Shown here: positions 54,254-62,886 of the stretch, piece by piece
Position numbering within the stretch: the stretch's first letter is position 1
How the letters are laid out: every line of letters begins with the position of its first letter
Assembly (NCBI RefSeq): GCF_009766005.1
Contig: NZ_LMUK01000009.1
Location: 1-64,000, forward strand
Reading direction: 5' to 3'
Length of the DNA stretch: 64,000 bases
DNA from: Bradyrhizobium sp. S69
GTDB lineage: Bacteria > Pseudomonadota > Alphaproteobacteria > Rhizobiales > Xanthobacteraceae
Program-made: the position numbers and the translations under genes
Notes under the pieces: generated by a model
The model's database searches: none
What the model was told of the DNA's origin: nothing
What the model saw: only the letters and a program-made list of their open reading frames with translations

Positions 54254-55603
54254 CTACGCTTGCAGCGGCATCGCGACAGCCGGATGCAGCGCGCCGTCGG
54301 AACTGTTGTCGATCGTGATGTTCTCCCTATAGGTCTCCGGACCGCACCAGATCGCGACCGCGGTGATCGCCGACAGCAGCGCCGCGTAGCAGGCGACCGG
54401 CCACCAGTTCCCGGACCATGCCACCAGCGCGGTCGCGACGAACGGCGCCGGGCCGCCGGCCAGGATCGAGCCCAGTTCGCGCGCGAAGGCAAAGCCGGCA
54501 AATCGCCGCTGCGGCGGGAACAGTTCGGCAAAGTAGGCGGCTTGCGGGCCGAACATCGCCGCCGTCACCACCGCGCGCGCGATGATGAAGGCAGCCGCGA
54601 TCCATATCCATTCGCGGGTCGCCACCATCCAGAAGAACGGATAAGCAAAGGCGATGCCGGTCAGCGCGCCGAACATGTAGACCGGCCGCCGGCCGATGCG
54701 GTCGGAGAGCGCCGCGAAACCCAGGATCGCGAACAGCTCGATGACGAAAGCGAGCATCAGCGCGCTCAGCGCCTCGGATTTAGGTACGCCCAGCGTCGTA
54801 ATCACATAGCTGAGGCCGAACACTGGAAAGAAATAGCCGAGACCATTCTCGGCCATCCGGGCGCCCAGCACGACCAGGAAATTGCGCGGATGCCGGCGCA
54901 AGGCCTGCATGGCAGGATTGCGCTCGACCTTGCCGCGCGCCAGCACCGCTTCGGTGAAGACCGGGGTTTCCGCCACCCGCAGGCGCACGTAGATGCCGAC
55001 GATGATCAAGAGGAAGCTCGCCAGGAACGGCAGCCGCCAGCCCCACGACATCAGATCCTCGCGCGGCAGCATGCCCACCAGCGCGAACGCGGCAGCGGCC
55101 AGCAGATTGCCGATCGAGACGCCCATCGGCGCGAAGCCGCCCCAGAAACCGCGGTGGCCCGACGGCGCGTTCTCGACCAGGAAGATCACCGCGCCGCCAT
55201 ATTCGGCCCCGGCGCCCAGTCCCTGCACCACGCGCATCGTGACCAGCAGCAACGGCGCCCAATATCCGACCTCGGCGTAGGTCGGCAAAAAGCCGATCGC
55301 GGTGGTGCCGATGCCGATCATCAGGAGCGTCGCCACCAGCACCGGCTTGCGCCCGAACCGGTCGCCCATGATGCCGAACAGGATGCCGCCGAGCGGGCGC
55401 ACCACGAAGCCGACGCCGAAGGTCAGGAACGACAGCAGCGTGCCGATCAGCGGATCGCTTTTCGGAAAGAACAGATCGCCGAACACCAGCGCCGCGGCGG
55501 TGCCGTACAGGAAGAAGTCGTACCATTCGAGCGCGGACCCGATGCTGGCCGCCAGGATCACGCGCAGGCGCGGCAGCATGGAATTATCGGCGGTCTTCTC
55601 CAT
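54254..55603 (-). CDS. MFS transporter, metabolite:H+ symporter family
   Basis: A 449-residue 12-helix transporter of the MHS type (like KgtP and ShiA). The family signatures are GSALEWYDFFLYGTAA at the N-terminus, FGIMGDRFGRKPVLVATLLM in loop 2-3 and LSDRIGRRPVYMFG in loop 8-9. It sits between the PhyH and alcohol dehydrogenase genes and probably imports the compound broken down by this operon, such as an organic acid. Confidence 0.92.
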   Translation of the reverse strand: MEKTADNSMLPRLRVILAASIGSALEWYDFFLYGTAAALVFGDLFFPKSDPLIGTLLSFLTFGVGFVVRPLGGILFGIMGDRFGRKPVLVATLLMIGIGTTAIGFLPTYAEVGYWAPLLLVTMRVVQGLGAGAEYGGAVIFLVENAPSGHRGFWGGFAPMGVSIGNLLAAAAFALVGMLPREDLMSWGWRLPFLASFLLIIVGIYVRLRVAETPVFTEAVLARGKVERNPAMQALRRHPRNFLVVLGARMAENGLGYFFPVFGLSYVITTLGVPKSEALSALMLAFVIELFAILGFAALSDRIGRRPVYMFGALTGIAFAYPFFWMVATREWIWIAAAFIIARAVVTAAMFGPQAAYFAELFPPQRRFAGFAFARELGSILAGGPAPFVATALVAWSGNWWPVACYAALLSAITAVAIWCGPETYRENITIDNSSDGALHPAVAMPLQA

Positions 55604-55687
55604 CAGCGCTTCCCCGGGTGATTCTTCTTGTCATTATTGTTCTGTTCGCGATCGTCACCGCCCGTGCCACGCACGGACGCATCGTCA

Positions 55688-56572
55688 TCAGGCGGCGCGG
55701 GTGAAGTAGGATTTCTTCGCCGCGGACTGCGTCTCGTAGATCGATCCCTGCCGCTTCGCCGGCGGCAGCGGCAGGCGCACCGGGACATCGGTCATGCGCG
55801 GCGCCACGACTGGATCGCCCGACAACAAGCGGCTGTTGAATTCGTCGAAATCCTTCACGCCCATCAGCGGCCAGGCGTCGCTCGCCGCGACTTCATAGAG
55901 CAGCAAATTGCGCGGACGGTCCGAGGTGTTGGTGGCCGATCCGTGCAACGCGCGGACGTGATGGAACGACATGCTGCCGGCCCGGCCGATGCACGGCATT
56001 GCGCGATCGATTTCGTTCCTGATGAGATCAGGATCGATCAGCCCCGCGAAGCAGCCGTCATCGCCGTGATGATTCCAGACTTCGCCGGTGTGGGTGACCG
56101 GCGTCACCAGCATCGGGCCGTTGCTGAGGTCGCAATCGTCCAGCAGCACCCCGATCGCGAGCAAATCGTCATTGGTGTGTGGATAGAACGCCCAGTCCTG
56201 ATGCCATTCCACCGGCGAGCCATAGCGCGCCGACTTCATGTTGAGCTTGGAGCCGTGCAGCCGCAGGCCGGGACCGATCAATTTAGTCAGAATGTCGAGC
56301 ACCGCGGGGCGGCGCACGATGTCGTCGAAGATCGCGTGCACCTTGTGCGGAGCCTTGATGCGGCGGACCCGGGGTTCGCCTGCGGTATGGCCCGGCTCAA
56401 GATCATAGATTTCGGTGTGTTCCAGCGTGCCGGCCGATCCCGCCACCAGTTCCGCGATCACCGAGCGCACTTCGGCTAGGGTTTGCCGATCCAGCACCTC
56501 TGGCACCACGATCACGCCGTCGCGCTGGTAGGCCTGCACATCCTGCTCTGAAATCATTCCTCGGGTTCCCAT
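55688..56572 (-). CDS. Phytanoyl-CoA dioxygenase (PhyH)-family oxygenase
   Basis: A 294-residue Fe(II)/2-oxoglutarate-type dioxygenase. The metal facial triad is probably His124 and Asp126 in VEWHQDWAFY and His210 in VRALHGSATN, with Arg219 or Arg221 for 2-oxoglutarate. It is first of the minus-strand operon and its start codon overlaps one of two LacI-type operators. It likely hydroxylates or cleaves the imported compound. The substrate is unknown. Confidence 0.9.
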   Translation of the reverse strand: MGTRGMISEQDVQAYQRDGVIVVPEVLDRQTLAEVRSVIAELVAGSAGTLEHTEIYDLEPGHTAGEPRVRRIKAPHKVHAIFDDIVRRPAVLDILTKLIGPGLRLHGSKLNMKSARYGSPVEWHQDWAFYPHTNDDLLAIGVLLDDCDLSNGPMLVTPVTHTGEVWNHHGDDGCFAGLIDPDLIRNEIDRAMPCIGRAGSMSFHHVRALHGSATNTSDRPRNLLLYEVAASDAWPLMGVKDFDEFNSRLLSGDPVVAPRMTDVPVRLPLPPAKRQGSIYETQSAAKKSYFTRAA

Positions 56573-56607
56573 GATCGCGCTGCCATTAACTATGATAGCG
56601 CTGTCAT
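56571..56607. promoter_or_regulatory. Two phased LacI-type operators
   Basis: ATGATAGCGCTGTCAT (56592-56607) is a near-perfect palindrome with the CpG-centred core usual for LacI-family operators. A second, weaker copy, ATGATCGCGCTGCCAT (56571-56586), starts exactly 21 bp away, two helical turns, and covers the PhyH start codon. The divergent LacI regulator gene begins at 56662, so autoregulation plus operon control is expected. Confidence 0.75.
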
Positions 56608-56661
56608 AAGTGTGATCAAGCTAGATCGTGCAATCCTGACCTGCGTTCCTATTTATGCTGC

Positions 56662-57678
56662 ATGAGCACAGTTGAGACCGCCGCGCCGCACTCTGTGGAA
56701 CCGCATTCCGCGCCAACGCTATCCGCCGTGGCCAAACTGGCGGGGGTGTCGTCCATCACCGTGAGCAGGGTGGTGCGGCTGCCCAATCTTGTCGCTCCGG
56801 AAACCCGGACCCGGGTCGAGGCCGCGATGCGGGAACTCGGCTATGTGCCGAACCAGCTCGCGGGCGCGCTGGCGAGCGGCGCGCGCACCCGTTCGGTCGG
56901 CGTATTGGTGCCGACGATCGCCAATTCGATCTTCGCCGACACCGTGCAGGGCCTGTCCGACGAGTTGGAACCGCTAGGCTACACCGTGCTGCTGGCGCAG
57001 ACGCATTACGAGCCGATGCGGGAAAATCGCGTGCTGGCCGCGCTGCTGTCGCGCCGCCCGGAAGCGATCATCATGGTGGGCTCGCCCGCGACGGAAGATG
57101 GCGCACACCTGCTGCGCCGCGCCGGCATTCCGATCGTGGAGACCTGGGAGATGCCGGAAGCTCCGATCGATGCGGTTGCCGGCTTCGATAATTATGAGGC
57201 CGGTTGCACCGTCGCGCGCTATCTGGTGGCGCAGGGCCGGCAGAGCCTGGCGTTCATCGGCGGCGACGATCCGCGCGCGACGCAGCGCTGGAATGGATTC
57301 AGCGACACCGCGCGGCAGGCCGGCCTCCAGCCGCCGCGCCGGCTGTTCCTGGATCGCCACGCCTCGGGTAGCCTGGTTGCGCTGCCGGATTTGCCGGGCG
57401 TCGACGCGGTGTTCGCTGCCAATGACGCGCTTGCCATCGGCTTCATGTCGGCGCTGCGCGGCGCCGGGCTATTGCGAAATGGCCCGGCCTCGGTACAGCC
57501 GGTTGCCGTGATTGGTCTCGGCGATCTCGAAATGGGCCGGCTGATCGCGCCGAGCCTTTCCACCCTGCGCGTGCACGGCGACGCCATCGGCCGCACCGCC
57601 GCAAAATTGATGCTGACCCGCGACGGGCCGCGCCATGTCGATCTCGGCTTTGAATTGGTGCTGCGCGATAGCGGTTGA
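56662..57678 (+). CDS. LacI-family transcriptional regulator
   Basis: A 338-residue repressor with the N-terminal HTH LSAVAKLAGVSSITVSRVVR and hinge helix region YVPNQLAGALASGARTRSVG, followed by a periplasmic-binding-protein-like effector domain (VGVLVPTIANSIFADTVQGL; DAVFAANDALAIGFMSALRG). It resembles the GntR (gluconate) subgroup of LacI proteins. Divergent from the PhyH-MFS-dehydrogenase-ligase operon with operators between them, it very probably represses that operon until its substrate or an intermediate is present. Confidence 0.93.
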   Translation: MSTVETAAPHSVEPHSAPTLSAVAKLAGVSSITVSRVVRLPNLVAPETRTRVEAAMRELGYVPNQLAGALASGARTRSVGVLVPTIANSIFADTVQGLSDELEPLGYTVLLAQTHYEPMRENRVLAALLSRRPEAIIMVGSPATEDGAHLLRRAGIPIVETWEMPEAPIDAVAGFDNYEAGCTVARYLVAQGRQSLAFIGGDDPRATQRWNGFSDTARQAGLQPPRRLFLDRHASGSLVALPDLPGVDAVFAANDALAIGFMSALRGAGLLRNGPASVQPVAVIGLGDLEMGRLIAPSLSTLRVHGDAIGRTAAKLMLTRDGPRHVDLGFELVLRDSG

Positions 57679-57783
57679 AGGCAGACTCACGCGCCGTTCG
57701 GCTTGAAACCACTTCTGTCCTTGCCAGTTTCAATGATGTAGCAGTTGCTGGATTCGCCCACTCGACTGAGGCGCTTTAGCTCC

Positions 57784-59454
57784 ATGCTTCTGACCCTGAT
57801 ATCGTTGGCGGCCATCGGTGTCATCGTGCTGGCGGAACGCAGCGTCGAGCACCTGCTGTTCGCGCTCGCGGCGTTATGTTGCAGCGCGGCCGTATTCTTG
57901 TTGGTGGTTGCCGATTTGGATCGTGCGATCCTGCTGGCCAGCGTGCTGGCCGCGGCCATCACTGCGGCATCAACGATCAAATATAATCACAGCGCGCTTA
58001 AGCTGATCGTGACTGATCTGCCCCTGGTGTTCGCGGGTACGGTTCCGTTCTTTATCGTGCAGTACCCGCGTGCGGTGCTCGCCGTCGTGGCTGGAATTGC
58101 CGCGTTTGCGTTGGCTGCCATCGCGGCCCTGACCTATGGGGCCGGATCGGTGGTTGAGCCGGGAGCCCGCGTCTTCCTGTTTGGTCTTGCATTGGCTTTG
58201 GTTGCGGCAGCCCACAGGATCAGCGGCGGCACGGTTTCGTTCCAACGCATCGCGGCTCAGCGGCGGTGCTTTTACTCGAGCTTCATGGCCTCGCTGATCG
58301 ACCCGTATTGCTGGCGGCAATTCGGCGGGTTGGCTCTGAGTGATATCTCGAATGATCCGTTACCGTTGCTGGCGGCCGTACCGGCCCGCACCATCGACTA
58401 TCCCGACATCATCATCATCCAGCACGAATCGATCTTCGATCCCCGTATTTTCGGACTGCCTGTCGATCCCATGGTCGAGGAGTTTCTATCGCCAAGCCAA
58501 GGCCTGCATGGCACCCTCAACGTCGACATTTTTGGCGGAGGTTCGTGGCAATCCGAATTCAGCCTGCTGACCGGGCTTTCAAGTGCAAGCTTCGGTTCGA
58601 GTGCCTATTACCTCTTCAAGCAGGGCGCGGGCCGGTTCCACAACAGCCTTCCGCATTCGTTGGCCGCGCTCGGCTACAGGACCATGCTGACGTCGAGCTG
58701 CCGTCGCAGTTTCCTCGACTACGATCAGTTTTATCGTTCGATTGGCATTAACGAACGCATCTTCGCGGACGATTTTCCTCCTCCGTTCGATGTTCGCCAA
58801 TTCGAGACCACAAATTCCGATGCATTTTTTCTGGAGGCAGCGCTGGCGGCGCATACCAAGGATATGGCCAACGACCCGGCGCCTCGTTTTCTGTACGCGC
58901 TGACCAACTTCAACCATGGCCCTCACAGCCGAAGGCTGGTGGCGCCGGGACAGTTCGAGAGCGAACGCGCCTTTGCCGCATCGAGCCTGCCCGATCCGCA
59001 CTATGCCGAATACTACGCCAGACTGGCGGAGACGGCCTCGACCTGGAAAAGGCTCAAGTCTGAGCTGGCCACTAATTTTCCCGAGCGGCCGATGCTCATT
59101 GTGCACTATGGGGATCATCAACCGGTATTGACGGGGCAGATCGATCGGCAGCTCAAGCTACCAAGCGATGAGCGGCGCGCGTTCCGCACATTTTATGCCA
59201 TGGAGACCCTGAATATCGCGGATCGCTTTGTTCCCTCGTCGGGCACGGACCTCGATATCGCTTTTCTCGGGACTGTCGCCCTGCAGCAAGCGGGCCTGCC
59301 GCTCGATCCGATATTTGCCACCCGCGCCAGCCTGCTGGACCATTGCCGGGAGACCTACTTTGCGTCGCCCTCCGAGCGAAAACGCCGATTCCACCGTACG
59401 CTTGTGGATCTGGGGATGATCGACATGGCGTCGAGCGTTCAGCGTGGCCGCTAG
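57784..59454 (+). CDS. LTA-synthase-like membrane sulfatase-fold protein
   Basis: A protein of about 556 residues with four to five N-terminal membrane helices and a periplasmic alkaline-phosphatase/sulfatase-fold domain, the layout of lipoteichoic-acid synthases and of OPG phosphoglycerol transferases. Likely metal residues are Glu215 in IIIQHESIFDPR and the HYGDHQP motif; the nucleophile position in GGGSWQSEFSLLTGL is Ser254 where LtaS uses Thr. In an alphaproteobacterium it probably decorates periplasmic glucans or another envelope polymer. TTG 57745 could also be the start. It appears monocistronic. Confidence 0.8.
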   Translation: MLLTLISLAAIGVIVLAERSVEHLLFALAALCCSAAVFLLVVADLDRAILLASVLAAAITAASTIKYNHSALKLIVTDLPLVFAGTVPFFIVQYPRAVLAVVAGIAAFALAAIAALTYGAGSVVEPGARVFLFGLALALVAAAHRISGGTVSFQRIAAQRRCFYSSFMASLIDPYCWRQFGGLALSDISNDPLPLLAAVPARTIDYPDIIIIQHESIFDPRIFGLPVDPMVEEFLSPSQGLHGTLNVDIFGGGSWQSEFSLLTGLSSASFGSSAYYLFKQGAGRFHNSLPHSLAALGYRTMLTSSCRRSFLDYDQFYRSIGINERIFADDFPPPFDVRQFETTNSDAFFLEAALAAHTKDMANDPAPRFLYALTNFNHGPHSRRLVAPGQFESERAFAASSLPDPHYAEYYARLAETASTWKRLKSELATNFPERPMLIVHYGDHQPVLTGQIDRQLKLPSDERRAFRTFYAMETLNIADRFVPSSGTDLDIAFLGTVALQQAGLPLDPIFATRASLLDHCRETYFASPSERKRRFHRTLVDLGMIDMASSVQRGR

Positions 59455-59495
59455 GACCGACGAATAGTCCGTTCCGTTTTTTCGCTCGGTGCAGT

Positions 59496-61271
59496 TCAGT
59501 TTCCAAGAAGTCCCGCGATCTCGTCGATCGAAACGTTGCGCTCCGACAACAAGATGTCCGTCGCCGCGTGCTCCCATTTTGCTTCGTGATCGTCCAGCGG
59601 ATCTCGCGCGCTCAAGCGATGATCGAGGATCATCCGCGCAACCAACGCCCGGCGTGCATCGGTGTCCGGCTGGGCCGCCTCGGAGGTCATGAGGATGGCG
59701 CTGGTGACGTGGTACAGCGCGCTTGCCGCCTGCCGCGCGCGATCTTCCAGCGCGGGTTCGGCCGCGACACGTTCGGCAAAGTCCAGCGTCCGGGCTAGCG
59801 CCTGCTGTAACCGATCGCGGAATGCCGCCGGGATCGCGGTCGCCTCATGCAACAGTTTTGTAAGCTCGGTCTGCAGTGCCTTGTGCGCGTGCATCTTGCC
59901 GACCGCGCGCGTGATGATATCGAGCGCGTTGATGTTGCTGGTGCCCTCCCAGAGCACGCCGATATGGGCGTCGCGGACCAGCCGGGCATTGACCCATTCC
60001 TCGATGTAGCCGTTGCCGCCACGCACTTCCATCGCGCCGGTGGCGACCGGAATGTTGTCGCGGCAGGCGCGGAATTTCAACAGCGGCGTCAGGATGCGCA
60101 ACAGGCTCTCGGCTTGCTTTGAACCGGCATTGGCGCGATCCATCGCGTGCGCGGCGAACAGGAACATCGAGAGCGCCTGCTCCGTCGGTACCATGATTTT
60201 CACAAGCTGGCGGCGGAGCAGGGGATAGTCGATAATGCCGTGGCCGAACGCCGAACGTGTCCGCGCACAGACCATGGCCTCGTTGACGCAGCGCCGCATC
60301 ATCGCGGCGGCGCGCACGCCGTGCGAAAGCCGTGACAAATTGACCTGTTCCATCATCTGTTTCAGCCCAGCGTCGACATCGCCGACCAGATAGGCCACCG
60401 CACCTTCCAGCAGAATCTCGCCGCTCGCCATCGAACGGGTGCCGAGCTTGTCCTTGAGCCGAACGACGCGATAGGCGTTGCGGCTTCCGTCCTTCAAGCG
60501 CCGGGGCAGCGCGAACAGCGCAAGCCCCTTGGTTCCGGCGGCCGCGCCTTCGGGCCGCGCCAGCATCAAGGCGATGTCGGCATCGGCATGCGAGCAGAAC
60601 CATTTATCGCCATAGAGCCGCCATTCGCCGTCCTGGTGGCGGGCGATCGTCTCGATCGCGCCGACATCGGAACCGCCGGCCCGTTCGGTCATGAACTGGG
60701 TGCCCTTCCACAGCGTCGCGGGATCGTCCGACAGCATCTTCGGCAGCAGATATTCCTTCAGCTCGGTGCTGGCGAATTTTCGGATCAGATGGATCGAGGT
60801 GTCGGTGACGCTGATCGGGCACATCAGCCCGAACTCGGCCTGCACGAACAGATATTGCAGCGCGTATTTGGCGACCGCCGGCAGCGGACGATCCATGCCG
60901 AGCGCCCCGGCGCGGTGGCTCATGGCGTGGAACTGAAAATCCCCGAACGCGATATGCTCCATCTCGCGATAGGACGAATGATAGTCGATCCAGTCTTCGT
61001 CGCGACCGAAGCGATCGCGCGGATTCAGCACCGGCGGATGCTTGTCGGCGGCCCGCGCCAGCTGATCGAGCCGGCCGCCGGCCAATTCGCCGAGGCGATG
61101 GAAATGCGGCTCCAGCCGAGCGAAATCACCCGGCGCAAGATAAAGCCGGATCAGGTCGCGCAGGCCGCGGTCGATGGCGTAGAAATTTTCACCTGAGCAG
61201 TCGAGCGCGAGATGATCGGGGCCTTGCGCCGTGGCGGTGCCGAGCGATTTTGCAGCGTGAGGTGCGTGCAT
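59496..61271 (-). CDS. Large acyl-CoA dehydrogenase
   Basis: A 591-residue flavoprotein of the long acyl-CoA dehydrogenase group (FadE-like with C-terminal extension). Key blocks are FMTERAGGSDVGAIETIAR, LKDKLGTRSMASGEILLEGA and the C-terminal RGGNGYIEEWVNARLVRDAH followed by GVLWEGTSNI, where Glu of WEGT is the expected catalytic base. ATG 61271 is preferred; the open frame to 61322 is weak. It carries out the first beta-oxidation step on an unknown acyl-CoA, and converges with the LtaS-like gene. Confidence 0.9.
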   Translation of the reverse strand: MHAPHAAKSLGTATAQGPDHLALDCSGENFYAIDRGLRDLIRLYLAPGDFARLEPHFHRLGELAGGRLDQLARAADKHPPVLNPRDRFGRDEDWIDYHSSYREMEHIAFGDFQFHAMSHRAGALGMDRPLPAVAKYALQYLFVQAEFGLMCPISVTDTSIHLIRKFASTELKEYLLPKMLSDDPATLWKGTQFMTERAGGSDVGAIETIARHQDGEWRLYGDKWFCSHADADIALMLARPEGAAAGTKGLALFALPRRLKDGSRNAYRVVRLKDKLGTRSMASGEILLEGAVAYLVGDVDAGLKQMMEQVNLSRLSHGVRAAAMMRRCVNEAMVCARTRSAFGHGIIDYPLLRRQLVKIMVPTEQALSMFLFAAHAMDRANAGSKQAESLLRILTPLLKFRACRDNIPVATGAMEVRGGNGYIEEWVNARLVRDAHIGVLWEGTSNINALDIITRAVGKMHAHKALQTELTKLLHEATAIPAAFRDRLQQALARTLDFAERVAAEPALEDRARQAASALYHVTSAILMTSEAAQPDTDARRALVARMILDHRLSARDPLDDHEAKWEHAATDILLSERNVSIDEIAGLLGN

Positions 61272-61668
61272 GACTGACCTCGTTTCAGATCTCCGGGCGG
61301 TCCGTGATACGTCCCCTTGCAAGACGCATCACGACCGTAGTGCCTGTTGAATATCGCCTTCCCGCCGTCACCTGCAACATGATTGAGCCGCGACGCTGCG
61401 GCTGCGCGCAATCGCCGGGCCATGACATGCGGTTAAATAGCCGCGGGATCGATAAACCATGAATCGACAGCTCAGGCGGCGCAGCATGAATCGTCCATTT
61501 CGAGACCGCGAAGGCCGGCCGCGCTGGCCTGTACGAGCATAGTGTGAAACGCAGCGCTCGAACTAATAAAATATTTTGCTTGATCCGGGCAGATAGTCTG
61601 GCCTTTGATCTCACCTTGGTCCAGCCGCTGGGGCGGCGGCCGGTTTGATGATTGCGGAGGAGATAGCA
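61272..61668. other. Gene-free divergent region before the efflux operon
   Basis: About 400 bp without a credible gene. It holds an AT-rich stretch, ACTAATAAAATATTTTGCTT, near 61563 that may belong to the efflux-operon promoter, and the GGAGGAG ribosome site at 61656. I saw no repeat-family element here. Confidence 0.4.
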
Positions 61669-62886
61669 TTGGGCGCCGCTCTGACATCAAAGAGTGTGAC
61701 ATCAAGGAAGTTGGCTCACACGATCACGTTCAGGCTCGCTTCACGCCGCGGCCTCGGATCTTTGGCCGTTCTCCTCGCGGTCGGCCTGGCGGGCTGCAGC
61801 GAAAAGCCGGCGCCGCAGGCCGCTGCCGCGCCGCCGGTCACCGTCGCCCAGCCGGTCAAGCGCACCGTCACCGATTGGGATGAGTTCACCGGCCGCTTCG
61901 AGGCGGTCGAGGAAGTGCAGGTCCGCGCCCGGGTCGGCGGCTTTGTCACCAATGTCGAGTTCAAGGACGGCGACATGGTTCACACCGGCGACCTGCTCTA
62001 CATCATCGACCCGCGTCCGTTCGAAGCCGTCTCGACCCAGGCAGATGGCCAGCTTGCGGACGCGCGAGCCAAGGCGGAACTCGCCAAGCGCGAGCTCGAT
62101 CGCGGGTTGAGCCTGGTCCAGACCAGTGCGGTCTCCGAACAGGTCGTCGACCAACGTCGCCAGGCTCTGCAGGCTGCGCATGCCGCCGAGACCGTCGCCG
62201 AAGGCGCGCTGAAGGCAGCCCAGCTCAACGTCGAGTTCACGCATGTGGTGGCGCCGCTCGTAGGGCGGGTCAGCCGCCATCTCGTCAGTGTCGGCAATCT
62301 TGTGAGCGGTAGCGACAATGGCACCTCGACCCTGCTCACCACGATCGTCTCGCTGGACCCGATCTACATCTATTTCGACGTGGACGAGGCGACTTATCTG
62401 AAGAACAACAAGCTCTGGTTCGAGGGCAAGCGGCCAAGTTCACGCGATACCGCCAATCCGGTCGAGGTGGCACTGACCGGGGAGACCAAGCCATCGCATG
62501 ACGGCCACATGGATTTCATCGATAATCGGCTGGACGTCTCTACCGGCACGTTGCGCAGCCGCGCGGTGATTGCAAACCATGATCTGTCGATCCTGCCCGG
62601 CCAGTTCGGCCGCGTCCGGCTGATCGCAAGCTCGCCCTATGAAGCGCTGCTGTTGCCGGACACGGCGATTGCTACCGACCAATCGCGCAAGATCGTGTTC
62701 GTGGTCAAGAACGACGACACCGTCGAGGCTCGCGCGGTCGTGCTGGGTCCGCTCGATGACGGCCTCAGGGTTATCAAGGAGGGCCTGGAGCCGGACGACA
62801 AGGTCATCGTCGACGGCATCCAGCGCGCCCGCGTCGGCGCCAAGGTCAGCCCGCACATGGCGGCGAGCGGCGGCGGCAAGCCATGA
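61669..62886 (+). CDS. RND efflux periplasmic adaptor (membrane fusion protein)
   Basis: A 405-residue AcrA/MexA-type adaptor lipoprotein. The signal ends in the lipobox LAVGLAGC. The biotinyl-lipoyl half-motifs are VRARVGGFVTNVEFKDGDMV and VVAPLVGRVSRHLVSVGNLV, separated by a helical hairpin (about 105-175). The start is uncertain: ATG 61648 is in frame, but TTG 61669 has GGAGGAG at 6 bp and is preferred. The stop overlaps the pump gene by 4 bp. It links the inner-membrane pump to an outer-membrane channel not encoded in this window. Confidence 0.9.
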   Translation: MGAALTSKSVTSRKLAHTITFRLASRRGLGSLAVLLAVGLAGCSEKPAPQAAAAPPVTVAQPVKRTVTDWDEFTGRFEAVEEVQVRARVGGFVTNVEFKDGDMVHTGDLLYIIDPRPFEAVSTQADGQLADARAKAELAKRELDRGLSLVQTSAVSEQVVDQRRQALQAAHAAETVAEGALKAAQLNVEFTHVVAPLVGRVSRHLVSVGNLVSGSDNGTSTLLTTIVSLDPIYIYFDVDEATYLKNNKLWFEGKRPSSRDTANPVEVALTGETKPSHDGHMDFIDNRLDVSTGTLRSRAVIANHDLSILPGQFGRVRLIASSPYEALLLPDTAIATDQSRKIVFVVKNDDTVEARAVVLGPLDDGLRVIKEGLEPDDKVIVDGIQRARVGAKVSPHMAASGGGKP

